The notes beneath the pieces are model-generated. The model worked only from the letters and a program-made list of their open reading frames with translations, did no database searches and was not told the DNA's origin. DNA of 42,727 nucleotides, taken from Fidelibacterota bacterium (GTDB lineage: Bacteria; Fidelibacterota; Fidelibacteria; Fidelibacterales; Fidelibacteraceae). The position numbers and the translations under genes are program-made. Shown piece by piece: positions 7,370 through 16,899 of this stretch. Location: positions 1 to 42,727 of the forward strand of contig JAGYLW010000003.1 of NCBI GenBank assembly GCA_018400915.1, read 5' to 3'. Numbering within the stretch: the stretch's first letter is position 1; each line of letters starts with the position of its first letter.

Positions 7370-8524
7370 TCATAAATTATATTCGTTGATACATTCCCGG
7401 ATCGCCGCAACACCGTGCTGAATATTGCTTTCATCCGTGGCGAATGAAATGCGTATGTACCCCTCCGCGGCGGGACCGAAATGACTTCCCGGCGTGACAA
7501 TGATCTCATGGCGGTCCCTGAGCATGCCGGCAAACTCCTCATCGGAACAGGGCTTGTTCAGTTCCTCCCGGAAATTAAGAAGAATAAAATAGCCCGCATG
7601 CGATCGTACAAAATGTGTAAAACCGTGAAGCTCCAGCGTTTCCAGCATCAGTTTGCGGCGGTTCTGCAAAATGGACAGCAGTTTTTCCTTGGTCTCCGCC
7701 CCCAGGCCGTTCACCATTCGCAGCGCGAAACGCTGGGAAAAGGTGTTTGCACAGGTGGAAGAGATATAACGCACCGAATTGACCGCTTCCGTGATCCCGG
7801 GCGATGCGAACAGCCAGCCGATGCGGAGACCGCTCATGCTAAACAATTTTGTCATGCTTGAGAAGGTGATCACATGATCGGCGTAACCGGCAAAACTTGC
7901 GTGCGCAGAACCCGGATAATGGATCTCGTAAAAAGACTCGTCCACAAGAATAAAAATGTCGTGTTCGGCGCAATAGGCGCTCAGTATTTCAAATTCAGCG
8001 GGATGGAAGAGCTGTCCGGTGGCGATCAGGGGATTGTTGACCAGTATGGCCTTTGTGGCGGGACGGACCTGCCTTATCAGTGCTTCGGCGGAAACCTGAT
8101 GCGGCGTATCCAGGGAAAGCGGATATTCCCGGACGGTGCCGGAAAAGAAATGGCTGACATTCTTGTGGGCCCGGAGCGTGAGCGCGGGGACCAGCAATTC
8201 ATCCCCGGGATCGATGATGGCCGCAAGCGTGCAGAACAGCGCCTCCGAAGTGCCGGTACTGATCGTCACCCCTTCCTTCCCCCATTTCAGGTCATGTCTT
8301 TCCGCCAGGGCTTCCCGCAGTTTCGGAAGCCCGTAGGTCTCCGTATAATTCAGGTTTTCCGAGCGGAGGATCTCCTGCGCGGCATTCAGCAGTACGCCCG
8401 GCACCGGGAAGGGCGGCACGGAAGCGCTGAGATCGACATATCCCTTGGGAACGGATTCGCTGAGCACCCGTTCGCTGGAACGAATAAGATCTTTAAGGGG
8501 CTCTATACGCTTGCTGAAATTCAT
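7370..8524 (-). CDS. PLP-dependent class I/II aminotransferase
   Basis: LNYTETYGLPKLREALAERH; VNNPLIATGQLF; SSMTKLFSMSGLRIGW. Confidence 0.9.
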   Translation of the reverse strand: MNFSKRIEPLKDLIRSSERVLSESVPKGYVDLSASVPPFPVPGVLLNAAQEILRSENLNYTETYGLPKLREALAERHDLKWGKEGVTISTGTSEALFCTLAAIIDPGDELLVPALTLRAHKNVSHFFSGTVREYPLSLDTPHQVSAEALIRQVRPATKAILVNNPLIATGQLFHPAEFEILSAYCAEHDIFILVDESFYEIHYPGSAHASFAGYADHVITFSSMTKLFSMSGLRIGWLFASPGITEAVNSVRYISSTCANTFSQRFALRMVNGLGAETKEKLLSILQNRRKLMLETLELHGFTHFVRSHAGYFILLNFREELNKPCSDEEFAGMLRDRHEIIVTPGSHFGPAAEGYIRISFATDESNIQHGVAAIRECINEYNL

Positions 8525-8567
8525 TGTGTAAAGATTTTAAGGGTATTTGTTTCGATAGGCAAGTTAA

Positions 8568-9644
8568 TTATCGGACCTGCTGACGGTAGTGTTTTCCGAT
8601 CTTGATGGCCAGACCTGAACGGGGCAATTCTGACAGTTCTCCGGCACTTACCCAGCGGGACTGTTCCCAGTACGCATTGTCCCAGGTTTTCCGGATATCC
8701 GCGGAGTAGATATCCATGTGCTGATGAAAATGCGAATAGGTGTGCCGTACCGGTGCTCCGATCTTTTTCCCGACCCGGAGATGATTGTCCCGGACGAAGG
8801 CATCAAAATACTGCGTGTCCGTCTCCGCCTTTTTCAGCGTAAATCCCGGATATTCCCAGAGCCCGCCGAGAAATCCTTCCGCCCGGCGCCGGACCATCAG
8901 GGTCTTTTCGCCGCGCCGGATCACAAAGGCCGCCCCGCGGCGCAGCGGGATTGTTCTTTTGGCTTTTTTTACCGGATACCGGTGTGTCTGACCGTGTTGA
9001 CGGGCACAGCACATCACCTCGAGCGGACAGCTTCCGCAAAGCGGCTCAGGCCTGCACTGCAGCGAACCCAGCTCCATCCATGCCTGATTCACCTGCCCGG
9101 GATGATATCCGTAAAAGGCGCCGCCGATCCTCCGGGACAGTTCGCGCATAAGGGGGATGTTCCCGGTTTGCACATCTTCACAGAACAGCCGGGACATGAC
9201 CCTCAGGACATTGGCGTCCACTACCCCGGCGGGATAGGCGAAGGCAATACTGGAGACCGCGGCGGCGGTATAGGGCCCTACACCGGGAACCTTCAGCCAT
9301 TCCCCGTAATTACCGGGGAAAGGTGCCTCGCGGGAGTCCGCATGCTCGGCAATATATTTCGCCCCCTTGTGAAAATTCCGTGCGCGCGTATAATACCCCA
9401 GGCCTTCCCATGTCTTCAGCACCTCTTCCAGGGAAGCCTCCGCCAGGGAAAAGACATCCGGAAAGCGTTCGATCCAGAGCGGATAATATTTCCGGACCGT
9501 GGCCACCTGCGTCTGCTGGAGCATCATCTCGCTCACCCAGATATGATAGGGGTCCCTTGAACCCCGCCACGGCATTTCACGGGAATGGCCGTCATACCAT
9601 TCCACAAGTGCCGACACCATCTTTTCCGGAATGCTGTGTTTCAT
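8568..9644 (-). CDS. mutY: A/G-specific adenine glycosylase MutY (start trimmed to internal Met MKHSIPEKMV)
   Basis: WYDGHSREMPWRGSRDPYHIWVSEMMLQQTQVATV; HhH PGVGPYTAAAV; [4Fe-4S] C-x6-C-x2-C-x5-C; C-terminal NUDIX-like domain. The longer 9875 start overlaps the PAP2 gene. Confidence 0.95.
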   Translation of the reverse strand: MKHSIPEKMVSALVEWYDGHSREMPWRGSRDPYHIWVSEMMLQQTQVATVRKYYPLWIERFPDVFSLAEASLEEVLKTWEGLGYYTRARNFHKGAKYIAEHADSREAPFPGNYGEWLKVPGVGPYTAAAVSSIAFAYPAGVVDANVLRVMSRLFCEDVQTGNIPLMRELSRRIGGAFYGYHPGQVNQAWMELGSLQCRPEPLCGSCPLEVMCCARQHGQTHRYPVKKAKRTIPLRRGAAFVIRRGEKTLMVRRRAEGFLGGLWEYPGFTLKKAETDTQYFDAFVRDNHLRVGKKIGAPVRHTYSHFHQHMDIYSADIRKTWDNAYWEQSRWVSAGELSELPRSGLAIKIGKHYRQQVR

Positions 9645-10357
9645 TTTTTTCCGCCGGGAAAGGTAAAGGGAATACTGACAGAAAGCGGTATCATCATCGG
9701 CACGCTGCTGTCTTCGGCTTTTGCCTCGCCCCTGTAAAACATATAGGGGACCGCAATGCCGACGGCGGCGCCCATCAGTACGTCGCTGAACCAGTGCTGG
9801 TCGTCGTCCATGCGCTGAAAGGCCGTCATTGCCGCCATGGCGTAGGCCGGTACGCCCGCCATCCATCCGTACCACATTTGCAGCATGGTTGCCGTGGAAA
9901 AAGCCACGCTGGTATGTCCCGAGGGATAGGAATAATGATTGCGTTCGTTGGGGCGGGTCCTTCCCACGCTGTATTTCAGCGCATACGTAAGGCCGACGGT
10001 GCCCACATTGGACAGCGCCCAGTAGCGGAAGGGCTTGAGATAATTCCCGGTCTGAAAGCCTTTTGCCGCCGCTCCCAGGGCCGAGACACCGAACGCCCAG
10101 TAATGATCGACATAAGCGTCCGCCACGTGATCAAGCACCGGCGGCAGATACTGTCTTCGGTTCATCCATTCCCTTACGGACCGGTCGGCCAGAAGGGCCA
10201 GGCCCGATGCCGCCGCACCTGAACCCATGATCACATATCCTTCCCAGGTCTTTCCGATCTCCGGAAGCGCCCTGCGCAGATATTCCCCGTTGTTCAGCTG
10301 GGCCTGCGCACCGGCGGCAAGGAAAACACTAATGAGCAAAATTTTTCTTATGAACAT
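9641..10357 (-). CDS. PAP2-family (type 2 phosphatidic acid phosphatase-like) protein with signal peptide
   Basis: KYSVGRTRPNERN...SYPSGHTSVAF...HWFSDVLMGAAVG phosphatase motifs. Confidence 0.9.
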   Translation of the reverse strand: MFIRKILLISVFLAAGAQAQLNNGEYLRRALPEIGKTWEGYVIMGSGAAASGLALLADRSVREWMNRRQYLPPVLDHVADAYVDHYWAFGVSALGAAAKGFQTGNYLKPFRYWALSNVGTVGLTYALKYSVGRTRPNERNHYSYPSGHTSVAFSTATMLQMWYGWMAGVPAYAMAAMTAFQRMDDDQHWFSDVLMGAAVGIAVPYMFYRGEAKAEDSSVPMMIPLSVSIPFTFPGGKK

Positions 10358-10421
10358 ACCATGTCCTTTCCCCGCACACGCCGTGCATATTATCAGTATG
10401 AACCTTCATGCTTCTGACCCC

Positions 10422-11033
10422 TTATACAATAACCGCACCATCATCAATGATCCCCACCTTTTTCATATCCCGTATCAGCCCGTCCTCACTCTCTACGCGG
10501 AAAGCCTGCCATCCCGCTGACCGGGCACCGCGGACATTTGTTTCAAGGTCGTCAAAAAAACAAGTCTCCGAAGGGCGAATGCCAAAAAGTTTTCCGGCGC
10601 GTTCATACGCCGTTTTTTCAGGTTTCAAAGCACCCTGTTCATAAGAAAGATATACCTTTTCAAAAGGATGCGTAAGACCGACCGCCGTGTTTACGGCACG
10701 GAAATCGAGAAGGTTGGTATTCGAGAACAAAAAAAGGCGGTATCGCAGGCGGAGCCAGTGAATGATGCCCCACGTCCTTCCCCGCAGCGGAAAGCTGAGG
10801 TGAAGCAGCTCCCGGTAGCGCATTTCGTCGCCGGGAGAAATCGGAACGTACTCCGACAACTGGCGGAAATAGCCTGCCTCATCCCCTTTCTCCGTCTCGA
10901 ACACCCGGAACCGGGACGAGCGGAAAAACGGAGCGAAGTCTTCGTAACGCCAGCCCATCGCATCGGTGAACCGCTTCCGGTCAACGTCCACGATCACATT
11001 TCCCAGATCAAAGACCAGATTTTTAAATTTCAC
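10422..11033 (-). CDS. HAD-superfamily hydrolase (subfamily IA)
   Basis: LVFDLGNVIVDVD; LFLFSNTNLLDF; ETCFFDDLETNVRGARSAGW. Confidence 0.92.
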   Translation of the reverse strand: MKFKNLVFDLGNVIVDVDRKRFTDAMGWRYEDFAPFFRSSRFRVFETEKGDEAGYFRQLSEYVPISPGDEMRYRELLHLSFPLRGRTWGIIHWLRLRYRLFLFSNTNLLDFRAVNTAVGLTHPFEKVYLSYEQGALKPEKTAYERAGKLFGIRPSETCFFDDLETNVRGARSAGWQAFRVESEDGLIRDMKKVGIIDDGAVIV

Positions 11034-11057
11034 CCGGGCCAGCCTTTCCTCTGCAGA

Positions 11058-12131
11058 TCATAATTCGATAAGTTCCTTGTTCGCCGTGGTAATGTTCACA
11101 CAGCCTTCTTCGGTAATAAAAGCGTCATCTTCGATCCGTACGCCGCCCCAGCCGGGAATATAGATCCCGGGTTCGACCGTTACCACCTGGTCCGGCACCA
11201 GTATTTCCTCATATTTCGGCGAAAGCCGGGGTTCGGCATGCACTTCGAGCCCCAGGCCGTGTCCCAGGCCGTGCCCGAAATACGCTCCGTAACCCTTTGA
11301 GGAAATATGATCACGCGCCACGGCGTCAACGGCCTTCCCGGTCATGCCGGCGCGGAGTTCCTGCAGCGCCAGAAGCTGGGCCTGAAGCACCACCTGATAG
11401 ACCTCACGCTGTTTGTCCGAGGCTTTTCCTACGCAGACGGTGCGGGTGACATCCGCATGATATCCCCTGTACATGGCACCGAAATCGATCGTCACAAATT
11501 CATGCTCACGGAGTTTTTTCTCCGAGGTTTTGTGATGCGGCTTTGCCCCGTTAACGCCGGAAGCGACGATCGTATCAAAACTGTCCTTTTCACTTCCCAG
11601 CGATTTCATGATGAAGGATAATTTCGCGTCCAGCTGCCGTTCGGTGACATCCGCCTTGATCTCGCCCAGGAGTTCATGAAAGGCGGCATCGGTAATGCGG
11701 GCCGCCTCACGCAGGCAATCGAGCTCTTCGGCTTCCTTGACCGAGGCCAGTTTTTCCATAAGCATGGACGCATCGCTGTAAACGGCTCCCGGGAAGCGCT
11801 CCGTCAGTTTGTTGTATTCCGCAAATGTCAGGCGATTTCCCTCAAAACCGACGCGGACATCCGGTTTGATGCAGCCGCAGTCCTGCATGGCGGCAAAAAG
11901 GTCGTTTGTTTCCGGGACAACAACCTGCATGTGCCCGACTTCCCGCGCCGCCTGGGTCTTATAGCGGAAATCCGTAAAGAACCATGCTTTTTCAAGGGTG
12001 ACACAGGCCAGGCCGTTCGAGCCGGAATATCCGGAAATATAACGCAAATTGGCGGGAGATCGCACAAGCATTGCGTCCAGGTTCCTTTCCTTCAGTGCTT
12101 CACGCAGGCATTCCAGTCGTTTCTCATTCAT
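11058..12131 (-). CDS. pepP: M24-family Xaa-Pro aminopeptidase/dipeptidase
   Basis: VTIDFGAMYRGYHADVTRTVCVG; GHGLGHGLGLEVHAEPRLS; VVTVEPGIYIPGWGGVRIEDDAFITEEG. Confidence 0.93.
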   Translation of the reverse strand: MNEKRLECLREALKERNLDAMLVRSPANLRYISGYSGSNGLACVTLEKAWFFTDFRYKTQAAREVGHMQVVVPETNDLFAAMQDCGCIKPDVRVGFEGNRLTFAEYNKLTERFPGAVYSDASMLMEKLASVKEAEELDCLREAARITDAAFHELLGEIKADVTERQLDAKLSFIMKSLGSEKDSFDTIVASGVNGAKPHHKTSEKKLREHEFVTIDFGAMYRGYHADVTRTVCVGKASDKQREVYQVVLQAQLLALQELRAGMTGKAVDAVARDHISSKGYGAYFGHGLGHGLGLEVHAEPRLSPKYEEILVPDQVVTVEPGIYIPGWGGVRIEDDAFITEEGCVNITTANKELIEL

Positions 12132-12945
12132 TTTTATCCTCGTTTTCTTCGTTTATCAGCTGTTTCACCCGCTCCAGCTCTTTTTTCACACGCTCCGAAG
12201 AAGGATCTCTCTTCTGCAGCTTCAGCAGAATGTCCATGGCGTTTTCATAAAGTCCCTGACGGATATACATCCGGGCCATGGTCATGGTCTCTATTCCGTA
12301 GGAAGCCGGCTTCACGGGCTTGTCGTTATTCTGCGGCGCGGGGGTCTGCTTTGGCGGGGGACGGAAATTCACCGGGATCGCTTTTTCTTCAGTTCCTTTC
12401 TCCCCGCCTCCGGACGCTTGCTCCGGCGGTCCCTGTCCCGCGGGCGTACTCCCGGATTTTTCCTCGATCCTGTCCATCCCCCTGATCAGGTGCCGGATAT
12501 AGGCATCGTCATCCATGCCGGGAAGATCATCGGCGGACAGCTGATCCTGCCCGAGGTCGGGCACCGTCAGTTCCGCATCCATGGGTGCCTTCTTAAATTT
12601 CTGCAGGAACCGTCGCATTTCTTCGGACCCTCTTTTATGATCAAGGATCAGCGTGTAGAGGTATTTCAGTTCGCCGACGGAATAGTTGTCCTTGTTCAGT
12701 CCCAGAAGCTTCTCCGCAGCGGCAAGGAAGGTGGGGTCCGCATGCAGGGCGCGCGTATAGCTGTCTATCGAATGAAAAATGTCTTTCTTCTTTTCATAAT
12801 AACATCCCAGCAGGTACCAGACCAGCGCACTGCCGGGAAAAGCCTTCAGCATGTTCTTGCATGTGCTGTACGCCGGTTCCGTTTCATCCTTCTCCAGATA
12901 CGTTAAAACGGACTGGCTTTGTTCATAGAAAGACAGAATTTCCAT
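12124..12945 (-). CDS. Tetratricopeptide-repeat protein
   Basis: TPR-like AYSTCKNMLKAFPGSALVWYLLGCYYEKKKDIFHSIDSYTRALHADPTF; C-terminal TPR-like segment; low-complexity middle. Confidence 0.75.
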   Translation of the reverse strand: MEILSFYEQSQSVLTYLEKDETEPAYSTCKNMLKAFPGSALVWYLLGCYYEKKKDIFHSIDSYTRALHADPTFLAAAEKLLGLNKDNYSVGELKYLYTLILDHKRGSEEMRRFLQKFKKAPMDAELTVPDLGQDQLSADDLPGMDDDAYIRHLIRGMDRIEEKSGSTPAGQGPPEQASGGGEKGTEEKAIPVNFRPPPKQTPAPQNNDKPVKPASYGIETMTMARMYIRQGLYENAMDILLKLQKRDPSSERVKKELERVKQLINEENEDKNE

Positions 12946-12948
12946 TTT

Positions 12949-13644
12949 TCACTCCATATATCCCTGTTCCCGCAAACTTACATATCCCGCATGGCCGATG
13001 ATAATATGATCCAGGAGCGGAATATCCAGGATCTCGCCGGCTTTGAAAATGCTCCGGGTGATCTCGATATCCTGACGGCTTGGCTTCAGTTCCCCGCTGG
13101 GATGATTATGCATCAGAATAATGGCGGAAGCCAGATGGTCGATCGCCGGCTTATACACTTCCCGCGGATGCACGATCGAAGCGCTGATGCTGCCTACGGA
13201 GACGGTCAGGTCCCTGTAAGCCCGGTGTGCACGGTTCAGCAGTATGACCTTACAAATTTCCTTGGTCATGAGCCGCATGCGTTCACCGTAGGCGTCCGCG
13301 ACACTTTCGGGCCCCCGGATAACGGGTTTGCCGTTGCTTTTCAATGCTTCGTGAAAACGTGCTCCCAGCTGAAAGGCGGCCGATAATGCCGCCGCCTTTG
13401 CGGTCCCCACACCGTGGATCTTTGAAAGCGCTCCGGGACTCATGGTCCCAAGCTGCAGCAGGCCGTCGTATTCAAAGAGCAGTTGTTTTGCGATATCCAG
13501 CGCCGACCGCCGGGCGGTTCCCGAGCGGAGCAGGATCGCGAGCAGTTCGGCGTGACTTAATGCCCCGGCCCCCTGCCGCATCAGTTTTTCACGCGGCCGG
13601 TCATCCTCCGGCCATGATTTAATCGTCGTTTTCGTCTCCCCCAT
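12949..13644 (-). CDS. radC: RadC/JAMM-domain DNA repair family protein
   Basis: HhH ALSKIHGVGTAKAAAL; JAMM motif HNHPSGELKPSRQDIEIT; HIIIGHAGYVSLREQGYM. Confidence 0.95.
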   Translation of the reverse strand: MGETKTTIKSWPEDDRPREKLMRQGAGALSHAELLAILLRSGTARRSALDIAKQLLFEYDGLLQLGTMSPGALSKIHGVGTAKAAALSAAFQLGARFHEALKSNGKPVIRGPESVADAYGERMRLMTKEICKVILLNRAHRAYRDLTVSVGSISASIVHPREVYKPAIDHLASAIILMHNHPSGELKPSRQDIEITRSIFKAGEILDIPLLDHIIIGHAGYVSLREQGYME

Positions 13645-13665
13645 ATTGTCCCCCGTTTTTTTACA

Positions 13666-14076
13666 TTATGTATTCCTTGAACTCTTCTGAAACCATTTTT
13701 TAATGAAATCCACCGTTTTCGTTGTCGGGGTTCCCGGTCCGAACAATTCGGCAACGCCCATTTTTTTCAGTGCTTTAATATCTTCTTCCGGTATCACCCC
13801 TCCCCCGGTCAGAAGGACATCGTCCATATCGTTTTTTTTCATCAGTTCCAGCACCTTGGGAAAGATCGTCATATGTGCTCCGGAAAGGATGGAGAGCGAG
13901 ATCACATCAGCGTCTTCATGCATGGCGGCCGACACGATCATTTCCGGCGTCTGCCGCAATCCCAGGTAGATCACTTCCATTCCCGCATCGCGCAGGGCGC
14001 TGGCGATGACCTTGGCACCGCGGTCGTGTCCGTCCAGACCCGGTTTGGCTAAAACAACCCGTATCTTTTTTTCCAT
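13666..14076 (-). CDS. Stand-alone cobalamin (B12)-binding domain, methylmalonyl-CoA mutase small-domain type
   Basis: [40 protein letters not shown] (DxHxxG); [19 protein letters not shown]. Confidence 0.93.
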   Translation of the reverse strand: MEKKIRVVLAKPGLDGHDRGAKVIASALRDAGMEVIYLGLRQTPEMIVSAAMHEDADVISLSILSGAHMTIFPKVLELMKKNDMDDVLLTGGGVIPEEDIKALKKMGVAELFGPGTPTTKTVDFIKKWFQKSSRNT

Positions 14077-14095
14077 TTTATCCTCATTTCATTCA

Positions 14096-14539
14096 TTATT
14101 TCTCAGTATCCAAAACAAAGGTTACCGGTCCGTCATTGACGAGAGAGACCTGCATCATGGCACCGAATGCTCCGGTTTCCACGGGAACGGCCATCCTCTG
14201 AAGCACACGGCAAAAATATTGATACAACCGTTCCGCTTCGCCCGGCTCTGCCGCCGCCGTGAAACCCGGCCGGCGGCCTTTCCGCCATTCACCGCAAAGC
14301 GTGAACTGTGAAACGACCAGCGCCGATCCGGAAATATCTTTCAGGGATACGTTCATTTTCCCGTTTCCGTCGGCAAATATCCGCAGGCCTGCGATCCTGC
14401 CGGCAAGGTAATCCGCCTCCGTTTCACTGTCCCCTTTCGCCACACCGAGTAAAATACAGAGACCGGCACCGATACTGCCGGCCGTTTTTCCCCGGACCGT
14501 GACTTCCGCTTTCTGTACACGCTGAATGACCGCGATCAT
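14096..14539 (-). CDS. dtd: D-aminoacyl-tRNA deacylase
   Basis: MIAVIQRVQKAEVTV; VVSQFTLCGEWRKGRRPGFTAAA; DGPVTFVLDT. Confidence 0.96.
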   Translation of the reverse strand: MIAVIQRVQKAEVTVRGKTAGSIGAGLCILLGVAKGDSETEADYLAGRIAGLRIFADGNGKMNVSLKDISGSALVVSQFTLCGEWRKGRRPGFTAAAEPGEAERLYQYFCRVLQRMAVPVETGAFGAMMQVSLVNDGPVTFVLDTEK

Positions 14540-14637
14540 ACCTTATTTCCGTTTCACCGTGTTAATTTAGTTTAAAAAAGACCGAACTTCAATCTTTACG
14601 GAAAAATATATGCCAAATAATCCACCCGCGCCCCGTT

Positions 14638-15576
14638 TTATCGTTTCAGCTGATAAAAATTGCCGCGCCGCATTTCCAGGACCTCTATCCGCCGGTCCGC
14701 CTCCAGCGTATCCAGGTATTTGTTGATCTCGTTGATATGGAGCCCCAGTATGCGGGACAGGTCTTCCACCGTGCAGGGCCTGCGGCCGATGGTCCCGAGG
14801 ATGGCGTCCTCGATATTTTCGTTGTAGGAGGCTTTCTGCTTACGCTCGGAAACCGCAGCGATGATCTCCAGCTGCGGAAAGTCCCAGTCCTTCCGGATCC
14901 TTTCCAGTGCCGCGGGCTCCGCCGGCCGCAGGCCCTTGACCGCTCCCGGCCGGTCCAGAGTGTTGAGCTGTATCCTGTCCGCCGCAATGCCTTTCAGCGC
15001 CTTTTTCAGCGCGTCCAGGTTCTCTTCATCGTCATTGTATCCCGGAAGCAAAAAGACCTCGAGCCAGATCCTTCCCTTGTATTCCTTTCTGAAATCCGTC
15101 AGTCCCCGGATATGCCGTACGACGTCAAGATCGCGATGCGGCCGGTTCAACCGCATGAAAGCACCGGGCAGCGCCGCATCGAGCGAGGGAAGCACAAGGT
15201 CCGCCTCCAGCAGCTCCCGGCGCACTCCGGGATCGGAGAACAGCGTGCCGTTCGTCAGAACGGCAACGGGGATCTTCGAATACTTTTGCTTGATAAATCC
15301 GATCATCTCTCCGATCCGGCAGTTAAGGGTGGGTTCGCCCGAACCCGAAAAAGTGATATAGTCCGGCGCCGGATGGCTGCTCAGCCAGGCGTCAAGCTCC
15401 CGCGTTACGGTCCTGAAGGGCACGTACTCCTTTCTTCTGAGCGTCAGGTCCGTGGTCGGACCGCATTCGCAGTATATGCAGTTCAGGGTGCAGACCTTGT
15501 GCGGCACCATGTCGACGCCCAGTGAAATGCCCAGCCGCCGGGACGGCACAGGGCCGAAAACATACCGGTAATGCAT
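14638..15576 (-). CDS. Radical SAM protein (COG0731-like) with C-terminal winged-helix-like region
   Basis: FGPVPSRRLGISLGVDMVPHKVCTLNCIYCECG (CxxxCxxC); FSGSGEPTLN; C-terminal TIGRRPCTVEDLSRILGLHINEINKYLDTLEADRRI. Confidence 0.92.
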   Translation of the reverse strand: MHYRYVFGPVPSRRLGISLGVDMVPHKVCTLNCIYCECGPTTDLTLRRKEYVPFRTVTRELDAWLSSHPAPDYITFSGSGEPTLNCRIGEMIGFIKQKYSKIPVAVLTNGTLFSDPGVRRELLEADLVLPSLDAALPGAFMRLNRPHRDLDVVRHIRGLTDFRKEYKGRIWLEVFLLPGYNDDEENLDALKKALKGIAADRIQLNTLDRPGAVKGLRPAEPAALERIRKDWDFPQLEIIAAVSERKQKASYNENIEDAILGTIGRRPCTVEDLSRILGLHINEINKYLDTLEADRRIEVLEMRRGNFYQLKR

Positions 15577-15584
15577 ATTGATCC

Positions 15585-16034
15585 CTAATTATACGCTTTG
15601 CGTACTTCCTCCGGGTCCTGCAGGGAGGCAAGCCGCTTATTCCATTTGTTGTCTTCCCATGTCCCGAGTTTTTGGTGAAGCCGGTAATACTTTTCGGGAA
15701 CGGGATGCGTGCCCATGACCACGGGAATACCGAAAGCGGCCTCAATATAGTCCTTAAAGTGATCGATGCGGGGACAGGGCGGATAGCCCACAAGGAGCCC
15801 GGTGGCAAAATGGATGACCTCCGCTCCGTTCCTGATCATTTCTTCCGGAGCGTATTCCACGTTGCCGCCCGGACAGCCCCCGCAGGAGGTATATCCGGCG
15901 ATCTCCACATCCGCATCCTTTGCATAGCTTTTAAAAGCGCCCTCCCGCTCCCGCAGGGCGCGAAAGCACTTTCCGCCGGCACAGTGGCGGTAGCGGTCGC
16001 AAATGATGATCCCGATCCGCATTTTTTCAGCCAT
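15585..16034 (-). CDS. CGGC-domain protein (putative metal-binding; start trimmed to MAEKMRIG)
   Basis: IICDRYRHCAGGKCFRALRER; YTSCGGCPGGNVEYAPEEMIRNGAEVIHFATG; PPCPRIDHF. Confidence 0.85.
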   Translation of the reverse strand: MAEKMRIGIIICDRYRHCAGGKCFRALREREGAFKSYAKDADVEIAGYTSCGGCPGGNVEYAPEEMIRNGAEVIHFATGLLVGYPPCPRIDHFKDYIEAAFGIPVVMGTHPVPEKYYRLHQKLGTWEDNKWNKRLASLQDPEEVRKAYN

Positions 16035-16047
16035 AACATGACTCCGT

Positions 16048-16899
16048 TTATGATTTTTTTCCTGCATATTTCAGGATGATGTCGTCTTCGTCAACGCCGA
16101 TGTCCCGGGCGATCACCGGGCATTTGGCCTTCAGAAGAAAGAACACGGGGCGCCGGGTCGCGGAAAGTCCCTCATAGTTGCCCTGCCCTTTGCTGATGAT
16201 CATCCCGGCCTTTTCAAACAGCTGCAAAAATTCCCGGCTGCACAATTTCAGGATCGTGGCCGGGGCCGGGGAACCGGAAGAAATGATGTCCGCCACCTCA
16301 TGCAGTCCGGAATCACAGGCGTCTTCCCTTGTGACATCGTTAATGATCGCACGGTCCCGGACCGCATAGATCACCGGTTTGTCCAGGGTTTCGATCAGAA
16401 GCCTGTCAAATACGGACTCGCCGGCATTGTCCCCCAGATACAAAACATATTCGCTGTGCGACAGTTTTTCCCGGAAATCCTCGATATCGCAGATCGCAAA
16501 TTTTTTCAGGAGGATCTCCTGCAGGTCTTTCTCAATATGGAAATCCTTTTCCATCCCCAGGTCGATCACATTCCCCGCAATGGCGATGCGTACGGCGGTC
16601 AAAAGAGGGTCCTCCGCATCCTTCAGCCTTCTCTTCAGTTCGGGGTATAAACGTTTTGCTTCTTTAATATGCGCCTTCTTAGCTTCTTTGTACGGGTCTT
16701 TGATGCCGGTGATCCTGCGGATCTCATCATAAATGATCAGCCCCATCTCCGGAGGCGTGTGGTCCATGGGAATGTCCTTTATGCGGCATCCGATCCGGTC
16801 AAGCAGCGCCTTGATCTCTTCCTCGTCATCTGTCGCCATGCGCCCTGCGCGCAATGCCTGTTTGACAAAACAGGGTATACAGTCCAGAAACGTCTTCAT
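16048..16899 (-). CDS. DUF89 (ARMT1-like / damage-control phosphatase) family protein
   Basis: MKTFLDCIPCFVKQALRAGRMA; YLGDNAGESVFDRLLIE; ISSGSPAPATIL; ISKGQGNYEGLS. Confidence 0.92.
   Translation of the reverse strand: MKTFLDCIPCFVKQALRAGRMATDDEEEIKALLDRIGCRIKDIPMDHTPPEMGLIIYDEIRRITGIKDPYKEAKKAHIKEAKRLYPELKRRLKDAEDPLLTAVRIAIAGNVIDLGMEKDFHIEKDLQEILLKKFAICDIEDFREKLSHSEYVLYLGDNAGESVFDRLLIETLDKPVIYAVRDRAIINDVTREDACDSGLHEVADIISSGSPAPATILKLCSREFLQLFEKAGMIISKGQGNYEGLSATRRPVFFLLKAKCPVIARDIGVDEDDIILKYAGKKS

Noticed and set aside
9645-9875. N-terminal extension of the mutY ORF
   Set aside because: The extra residues overlap the PAP2 gene and lack MutY homology; MKHSIPEKMV is the natural start with a 4-nt overlap.
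9323-10222. 299-aa plus-strand ORF
   Set aside because: Antisense to mutY and the PAP2 gene; composition typical of a shadow ORF.
12949-13644. radC as a sign of a mobile or defence island
   Set aside because: Mobile radC-like genes exist, but this full-length RadC sits among housekeeping genes with no integrase, transposase or phage genes nearby.
14737-15525. 262-aa plus-strand ORF
   Set aside because: Antisense to the radical SAM gene; no independent coding evidence.
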